The notes beneath the pieces were generated by a model. That model was given only the letters and a program-made list of their open reading frames with translations, did not search any database and was not told the origin of the DNA. A stretch of DNA of 10,263 bases from JAWXVD01 sp044425705 (GTDB lineage: Bacteria; Bacillota; Clostridia; Lachnospirales; Lachnospiraceae), in contig JAWXVD010000119.1 of assembly GCA_044425705.1 (NCBI GenBank), forward strand, positions 1 to 10,263. Direction: 5' to 3'. Positions 7,230 through 10,263 of the stretch are shown here, one piece after another; the first letter of the stretch is position 1; each line of letters begins with the position of its first letter. Made by a program: the position numbers and the translations under genes.

Positions 7230-7269
7230 AAAAAAAGCATCTAAAATACAAATTCCTTGTATTTTAGAT
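7230..7269 (-). terminator. intrinsic terminator of the rpsF-ssb-rpsR operon
   Basis: A perfect 13-bp stem (7239-7251 with 7257-7269) has a five-base loop and is followed on the minus strand by GC and seven T (7230-7236). It lies 84 bp after the rpsR stop and separates the ribosomal operon from the URO-D cluster. Confidence 0.88.
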
Positions 7270-7353
7270 ACCTCTATTAATTTTATAACTATTTCTGATA
7301 AAATGCAATTTTATCTCGATGTTATTAAACATCAAATTTTACTTAACTTCTGA

Positions 7354-7617
7354 TTAATCCATTGAGTAAGGCATTAATGCAACGTGTCTAGCTCTCTTAA
7401 TTGCTGATGTAAGAGCTCTTTGATGTTTTGCACAGTTTCCTGTAATTCTTCTAGGAAGAATTTTTCCTCTTTCAGAAATGTATCTTTTTAATTTATTTGT
7501 ATCTTTGTAATCAATCACATTATCTTTTCCACAAAATACGCAAACTTTTTTTCTTCTACGCATTCCGCCTTTTCTCTTCATTGGAGAATCAGATCTATCT
7601 GTTCTATTAAAAGCCAT
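7354..7617 (-). CDS. rpsR: 30S ribosomal protein bS18
   Basis: 87 residues, the normal length. The basic N-terminus leads to RRRKKVCVFCGKD (about 21-33) with a CxxC pair, then ISERGKILPRRITGNCAKHQR (47-67) with a further Cys, and RARHVALMPY at the end; this is the full bS18 sequence pattern. The CxxC and later Cys suggest the zinc-retaining form. It binds bS6 on the platform of the small subunit, next to 16S rRNA. AGGAGG lies eight bases before the ATG. It is the last gene of the rpsF-ssb-rpsR operon, 60 bp after ssb, and is followed by a strong terminator. In many related genomes this operon is followed by DHH phosphodiesterase, rplI and dnaB genes; here it ends. Confidence 0.98.
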   Translation of the reverse strand: MAFNRTDRSDSPMKRKGGMRRRKKVCVFCGKDNVIDYKDTNKLKRYISERGKILPRRITGNCAKHQRALTSAIKRARHVALMPYSMD

Positions 7618-7677
7618 GTCTATTGCCTCCTGTCCATATTTTATATATGAATTCTATTATTTATGATTCATAAGTTA

Positions 7678-8118
7678 CTAATTAAATGGTAATTCTTCAT
7701 CAATACCATCAGGTATATTCATAAACCCATCACCTGCTGGAGCAGGGGCTGGTCTATTGTTTGTATAACTACTACTTTCTGTGCTAGAACTTGCTTTGCT
7801 TTCTGCAAATTCAATCTCTTCTGCAACAATATCAGTAGTATATACTTTTACACCTTCTCTATTTGTATAACTTCCTGTTTGAATTCTTCCGGTCAATACA
7901 ACTTTCGTGCCTTTGTGGATATATTTTTCCACAAATTCACCTTGTCTGCCAAATGCTACACAATTAATAAAATCTGCTGTTTGTCCTTCTGCATTATTGC
8001 GATTAAATCTTCTATCTACTGCTAAAGAAAATCTTGCAACAGCAGTTGCACTTTCGCCCTGTGAATATCTCACTTCTGGATCTCTTGTTAATCTTCCCAT
8101 AAGAATTACTTTATTCAT
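7678..8118 (-). CDS. ssb: single-stranded DNA-binding protein
   Basis: 146 residues. The OB-fold domain (about 1-108) has MNKVILMGRLTRDPEVRYS, VARFSLAVDR, TADFINCVAFGRQGEFVEKYIHKG and VVLTGRIQTGSYTNREG, all standard for bacterial SSB. A Ser/Thr/Pro-rich flexible linker (about 109-129) leads to the acidic tip IDEELPFN, which recruits repair and replication partners; the tip carries one Asn beyond the usual terminal PF. It acts as a tetramer coating single-stranded DNA. The gene begins 17 bp after rpsF with a weak GAAAG/GCGAG ribosome site, as expected for a gene translated within the rpsF-ssb-rpsR operon. Position and sequence together make it the housekeeping SSB. Confidence 0.97.
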   Translation of the reverse strand: MNKVILMGRLTRDPEVRYSQGESATAVARFSLAVDRRFNRNNAEGQTADFINCVAFGRQGEFVEKYIHKGTKVVLTGRIQTGSYTNREGVKVYTTDIVAEEIEFAESKASSSTESSSYTNNRPAPAPAGDGFMNIPDGIDEELPFN

Positions 8119-8135
8119 ATTATACTCGCTTTCTA

Positions 8136-8423
8136 CTATGCTTCGTCTTTAACGCACAAGTATCTAACAACGTTGTCCATAATTCGAATACGATCTTCGA
8201 TTTCAGCTGGAACTGTACTGTCTGCATCGAATTTGATAAAGTAGTAAAACGCTTCTTTCATTTTTTGAATTTCGTAAGCTAATCTTTTCTTACCCCATTC
8301 ATCAACGTTAGTAATTTGTCCACCGAATCTTTCAACTAGAGCTGTCACTTTTTCAAATGTTGCTACTCTTTCTTCATCTTCGATTTTTGCGCTAATAACT
8401 ACACATAATTCATATTTGTTCAT
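8136..8423 (-). CDS. rpsF: 30S ribosomal protein bS6
   Basis: 95 residues, the usual length. The bS6 pattern is complete: MNKYELCVVI, a central WGKKRLAYEIQKMKEAFYYFIKFDAD, and RIMDNVVRYLCVK near the C-terminus. It forms a dimer with bS18 on the 30S platform. It has an excellent ribosome site, AAAGGAGGT, nine bases before the ATG, and is the first gene of the operon with ssb and rpsR. In other bacteria the bS6-bS18 complex represses its own operon by binding the leader RNA; a hairpin just before the ribosome site could serve that here, but I cannot show it. Confidence 0.98.
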   Translation of the reverse strand: MNKYELCVVISAKIEDEERVATFEKVTALVERFGGQITNVDEWGKKRLAYEIQKMKEAFYYFIKFDADSTVPAEIEDRIRIMDNVVRYLCVKDEA

Positions 8424-8443
8424 GCTGTGTTACCTCCTTTTGG

Positions 8444-8497
8444 TCTCTGGCCCCATTCAAATGGAGCAAGGAATTTTATATATCACGAGATAAAATT
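8444..8497 (-). promoter_or_regulatory. structured leader of rpsF
   Basis: Between promoter and rpsF start the minus-strand leader can form two hairpins. One has AATTTTAT/ATAAAATT arms (8472-8497). The other, immediately before the ribosome site, is GCTCCAT-TTGA-ATGGGGC with one G-U pair. Position fits a bS6-bS18 feedback site, but I do not see enough of the known motif to assign it. Confidence 0.3.
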
Positions 8498-8523
8498 ATA
8501 GCACAGTTTTCCATCATTAGCAA
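8495..8523 (-). promoter_or_regulatory. promoter of the rpsF operon
   Basis: On the minus strand TTGCTA (8518-8523) and a perfect TATAAT (8495-8500) are 17 bp apart, with TG one base before the -10 (extended -10). It lies about 70 bp upstream of the rpsF start. This is the best promoter in the window. Confidence 0.75.
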
Positions 8524-8565
8524 GGCTTTTACGCAGTTTTTCGGTATTTTTTTGCTATAAATCTT

Positions 8566-8594
8566 TACTTTTTACGGCTGTTTCATAAAAAGTA
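8566..8594 (-). terminator. weak hairpin after the DUF951 gene
   Basis: A perfect 9-bp A/T-rich stem (8566-8574 with 8586-8594) and 11-base loop lies 20 bp after the DUF951 stop and before the rpsF promoter. There is no T-run after it, so it would be a poor terminator at best. Confidence 0.3.
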
Positions 8595-8614
8595 GCTTCG
8601 TAGGCTTATATTCC

Positions 8615-8797
8615 TTATTTGTTAACTTGAATACTTACAATATTTTTCTCTATCTGTTTACGAGGTATCATAACCTGATGATTACATCCCAAACATTTTA
8701 TACGAAAATCAGCACCAATACGCAATACTTCCCATTCTTTGCTACCGCAAGGGTGTTGCTTTTTTAATTTCACTATATTTCCTACTTGGATATCCAT
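8615..8797 (-). CDS. DUF951 family small protein
   Basis: 60 residues from the ATG at 8797, matching the family's usual MD-I-x-VG start. The protein reads VGNIVKLKKQHPCGSKEWEVLR, GADFRIKCLGCNHQVMIPRKQIEK. Conserved features are the HPCGS motif and the C-L-G-C-x-H cluster, which together could bind a metal. The fold is likely a small beta-barrel. Function is unknown. It is often found just upstream of rpsF in Clostridia, as here. Start is not certain: ATG at 8809 and GTG at 8812 are in frame, but those bases belong to the tail of a repeat element (AGAGAAAGTG), which may also supply ribosome binding. It lies 213 bp downstream of the Sir2 gene. Confidence 0.88.
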   Translation of the reverse strand: MDIQVGNIVKLKKQHPCGSKEWEVLRIGADFRIKCLGCNHQVMIPRKQIEKNIVSIQVNK

Positions 8798-8810
8798 TTT
8801 AATTACCATC

Positions 8811-8906
8811 ACTTTCTCTCAGTCTGGCAACTTGTAGCTCTTTCATTTATGAAAGAGGTTTCTCGTAAGAGACAAATTGCCGGTTGAAAAATTTTATTTT
8901 TCAACC
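8811..8906 (-). repeat. two-hairpin element, third copy, upstream of DUF951
   Basis: The minus strand reads a perfect 11-bp hairpin (8882-8906, loop AAA), then GGCAATTTGT (8872-8881) pairing with ACAAGTTGCC (8826-8835), then the tail AGACTGAGAGAAAGTG that runs into the gene start. The middle carries an extra hairpin with CTCTTTCAT/ATGAAAGAG arms that the copies at 3231-3373 lack. The stem has one G-U pair on the minus strand that would be C-A on the + strand. Outline and tail match the other copies while the sequences differ. Confidence 0.7.
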
Positions 8907-9010
8907 TACATCCCCTTCTTAAATTCTCTGGTAAAAATATTATTTTTAAACTTACTATACATTTTTCATGCAAAACAATATAATACAAAAAATTATCAGA
9001 AATTTTTATT

Positions 9011-9724
9011 CTATAATGCATCAAAGACTTTTCCTATTTGATCATATATCTCTAGGTTTGCTCTTGTTTCTTTTACAGTCCTATCTTTATTAATTAATAT
9101 TAATTTATTTCCATTATAATAATCAATTAAACTTGCTGCTGGATATACCGCTAATGATGTCCCACCTATTATCAAAGCATCAGCATTAGCAATGACGTCA
9201 ATTGCATTTTTTAAGGTTCTTTGGTTTAGTCCCTCTTCATAAAGTACGACATCTGGTTTAATAATACCACCACATTGGCATCTAGGAACACTTTCGCTTT
9301 GTAAAATATATTCTGCATCATATAGTTTTCGGCAAGACTGACAATAATTCCTGTGAACTGATCCGTGCAACTCCAATACATTTTCACTACCTGCTTTTTG
9401 ATGTAATCCATCTATATTCTGCGTAATAACAGCTTTTATCTTACCCAACTTCTCCAATTCAGCAAGTTTTATATGTGCCTGATTAGGAAGCACATCAAGA
9501 CAAATCATCTTTTTTTTATAAAATTCAAAAAATTCAGAAGTATGTCTTTTATAAAAAGTGTGACTCAACATTGTTTCTGGCGGATATTTATAAGTTTGAT
9601 TATAGAGACCATCTACGCTCCGAAAATCTGGAATACCACTTTCAGTAGATACACCAGCTCCACCAAAAAAAACGATATTATCACTATTTTCAATTAAATT
9701 CTTCAATCGTTCAACATTATTCAT
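9011..9724 (-). CDS. Sir2-type NAD-dependent protein deacylase (sirtuin)
   Basis: 237 residues, a normal bacterial sirtuin. It removes acyl groups from lysines using NAD+, giving nicotinamide and O-acyl-ADP-ribose, in the cytoplasm. Motifs in order: GAGVSTESGIPDFRS (22-36, NAD binding), TQNIDGLH (101-108), the catalytic His120 in ELHGSVH, the zinc Cys128, Cys131, Cys149 and Cys151 (CQSC and CQC), IKPDVVLYEE (155-164, usually VVLFGE), and GGTSLAVYPAA (187-197). The usual Phe and Gly of VVLFGE are replaced by Tyr and Glu, which may affect acyl-chain choice; that is inference. GGGGGA lies seven bases before the ATG. It stands between the tRNA-Cys terminator and DUF951, probably as its own unit. 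Whether to call it CobB or SrtN depends on naming custom. Confidence 0.96.
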   Translation of the reverse strand: MNNVERLKNLIENSDNIVFFGGAGVSTESGIPDFRSVDGLYNQTYKYPPETMLSHTFYKRHTSEFFEFYKKKMICLDVLPNQAHIKLAELEKLGKIKAVITQNIDGLHQKAGSENVLELHGSVHRNYCQSCRKLYDAEYILQSESVPRCQCGGIIKPDVVLYEEGLNQRTLKNAIDVIANADALIIGGTSLAVYPAASLIDYYNGNKLILINKDRTVKETRANLEIYDQIGKVFDAL

Positions 9725-9775
9725 AGGAATATCCCCCTGTAATTTTTATCATATGGAAATTTGTTATCTACATTT

Positions 9776-9804
9776 AGAATACTAACAAATCTCGAATAAG
9801 TAAA
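9776..9804 (-). promoter_or_regulatory. candidate promoter of the sirtuin gene
   Basis: TTTACT (9799-9804) and TATTCT (9776-9781) on the minus strand, 17 bp apart, each match the consensus at 4 of 6 positions. They lie between the tRNA terminator and the sirtuin start. Weak, by pattern only. Confidence 0.3.
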
Positions 9805-9825
9805 CAATTTTATTTTGTTACATAA

Positions 9826-9860
9826 CAAAAACCATGAAAACTGTAAGTTTTCATGGTTTT
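9826..9860 (-). terminator. intrinsic terminator after tRNA-Cys
   Basis: A perfect 14-bp stem (9828-9841 with 9847-9860) with a five-base loop starts four bases past the tRNA-Cys 3' end and runs into a T-rich stretch on the minus strand. It ends the tRNA transcript before the sirtuin gene. Confidence 0.85.
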
Positions 9861-9863
9861 AAG

Positions 9864-9934
9864 AGGCGCCAACCAGATTTGAACTGGTGATAGAGGTGTT
9901 GCAGACCTTTGCCTTACCACTTGGCTATGGCGCC
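9864..9934 (-). tRNA. tRNA-Cys (anticodon GCA)
   Basis: 71 bases fold as a cloverleaf: acceptor GGCGCCA/TGGCGCC, D stem GCC/GGC, anticodon loop CTGCAAC, T stem ACCAG/CTGGT with loop TTCAAAT. The discriminator base is U, the known identity base for cysteine. CCA is not encoded and must be added. The first pair of the anticodon stem is an A-C mismatch. Confidence 0.97.
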
Positions 9935-9947
9935 GTATCCACATATT

Positions 9948-9976
9948 ATTATAACAAAACGACAATTTCGCGTCAA
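9948..9976 (-). promoter_or_regulatory. promoter of tRNA-Cys
   Basis: TTGACG (9971-9976) and perfect TATAAT (9948-9953) on the minus strand are 17 bp apart and 13 bases before the tRNA-Cys 5' end. This allows tRNA-Cys to be made independently of tRNA-Glu. Confidence 0.75.
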
Positions 9977-10004
9977 GCTAAATTATCGAATTAAATAACA
10001 TGTA

Positions 10005-10152
10005 TAATGACCGTTACTGTTCAAACAGTCCTAAGCATTTACTGCGCAGGACGCAAGAAAATGATTTAATTCACAAAAATCCCATTGCCGTAGGCAATTT
10101 TTAATGGATTTTTGTATAGTTACAGTTCACATGTGAACTGTAACTAATGACC
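10005..10152. mobile_element. 132-bp MITE-like element with 8-bp direct flanks beside tRNA-Glu
   Basis: The body (10013-10144) begins GTTACTGTTC and ends with the inverted form of GTTACAGTTC, 9 of 10 matching. It is flanked by the exact 8-bp repeat TAATGACC (10005-10012 and 10145-10152), the pattern of a target-site duplication. The right copy includes the last five bases of tRNA-Glu, so the tRNA is intact. Inside are a nested hairpin (10073-10082 with 10106-10115, ten perfect pairs, inner ATTGCC/GGCAAT) and a 30-bp perfect palindrome (10117-10146). There is no open frame: it would be non-autonomous. Its hairpins may also end tRNA-Glu transcription. Confidence 0.6.
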
Positions 10153-10219
10153 CCGACGGGAATCGAACCCGTGTTACCGCCGTGAAAGGGCGATGTCTTG
10201 ACCGCTTGACCACGGGGCC
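10148..10219 (-). tRNA. tRNA-Glu (anticodon TTC)
   Basis: 72 bases fold as a cloverleaf: acceptor GGCCCCG/CGGGGTC with one G-U pair, D stem GTC/GAC, anticodon loop CTTTCAC with TTC anticodon, T stem ACGGG/CCCGT with loop TTCGATT, discriminator A. CCA is not encoded. Its promoter must lie in or beyond the last 44 bases of the window. Confidence 0.97.
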
Positions 10220-10263
10220 ATATGAGATAGTCTCTCGACTTCTTCTGATGTTTCCATCTTTTT

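Larger units (their letters stand above)
7006..7353. other. gene-free region between the URO-D cluster and rpsR
   Basis: About 350 bp without a convincing gene. It holds the leader, candidate operator and promoter of the URO-D cluster on the right-to-left path, the rpsR terminator, and two small perfect hairpins just after the rpsR stop (7297-7315 with 8-bp arms, and 7318-7333 with 6-bp arms). A 62-codon + strand frame (7165-7353) has no ribosome site, spans the terminator and both small hairpins, and is not credible. Confidence 0.7.

Noticed and set aside
7165..7353. 62-codon + strand frame after rpsR
   Set aside because: It contains the rpsR terminator and both small hairpins, ends just before rpsR and lacks a ribosome site.
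8809..9024. 71-codon minus-strand frame between the sirtuin and DUF951
   Set aside because: It overlaps both neighbours, runs through the hairpin repeat element, has no ribosome site, and its translation matches no family I know.

Overview
The window is AT-rich and looks like the chromosome of an anaerobic gut-type member of the Firmicutes, most likely the Clostridia (family Lachnospiraceae is my best guess). Grounds: low G+C, strong AGGAGG ribosome sites, the order DUF951-rpsF-ssb-rpsR, several divergent uroporphyrinogen-decarboxylase-like proteins, and tRNA genes without an encoded CCA. No species can be named from the sequence alone.

Layout, left to right. (1) 1-935: an AraC-family regulator on the + strand, facing the genes that follow. 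(2) 936-7017: a minus-strand accessory cluster, in transcription order URO-D-like A (5755-7005), URO-D-like B (4471-5646), URO-D-like C (3370-4236, apparently missing a central block) and a cytoplasmic GH95 glycoside hydrolase (936-3215). A promoter and a pair of 10-bp direct repeats lie before gene A. A second promoter lies before gene C, just downstream of a long hairpin, so C plus GH95 may be a separate unit. (3) 7230-8523: the housekeeping operon rpsF-ssb-rpsR with a good extended -10 promoter and a strong terminator. (4) 8615-9724: a DUF951 small protein and a Sir2-type NAD-dependent deacylase. (5) 9826-10219: tRNA-Cys(GCA) with its own promoter and terminator, and tRNA-Glu(TTC), separated by a small mobile-element-like sequence.

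How it fits together. The AraC regulator probably senses a sugar and controls the GH95/URO-D cluster. GH95 enzymes cleave alpha-L-fucosides or alpha-L-galactosides. This one has no signal peptide, so it would act on an imported oligosaccharide. The three URO-D-fold proteins are unlike haem-pathway HemE. They resemble the methyltransferase/unknown branches of the superfamily and carry three different active-site signatures. No corrinoid protein, transporter or sugar kinase is in the window, so the pathway cannot be closed from this sequence.

Two families of non-coding repeats run through the intergenic regions. One is a two-hairpin element with a conserved purine-rich tail that ends right at gene starts. 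It has two tandem copies filling the gap between URO-D C and GH95, one copy before DUF951, and one possible decayed copy before URO-D C. Where its arms have diverged, the outer stems of two copies stay paired as G-U only in the minus-strand RNA. The other is a 132-bp MITE-like element with 10-bp inverted ends and an 8-bp direct duplication that includes the 3' end of tRNA-Glu. Two related palindromic fragments lie in the URO-D cluster.
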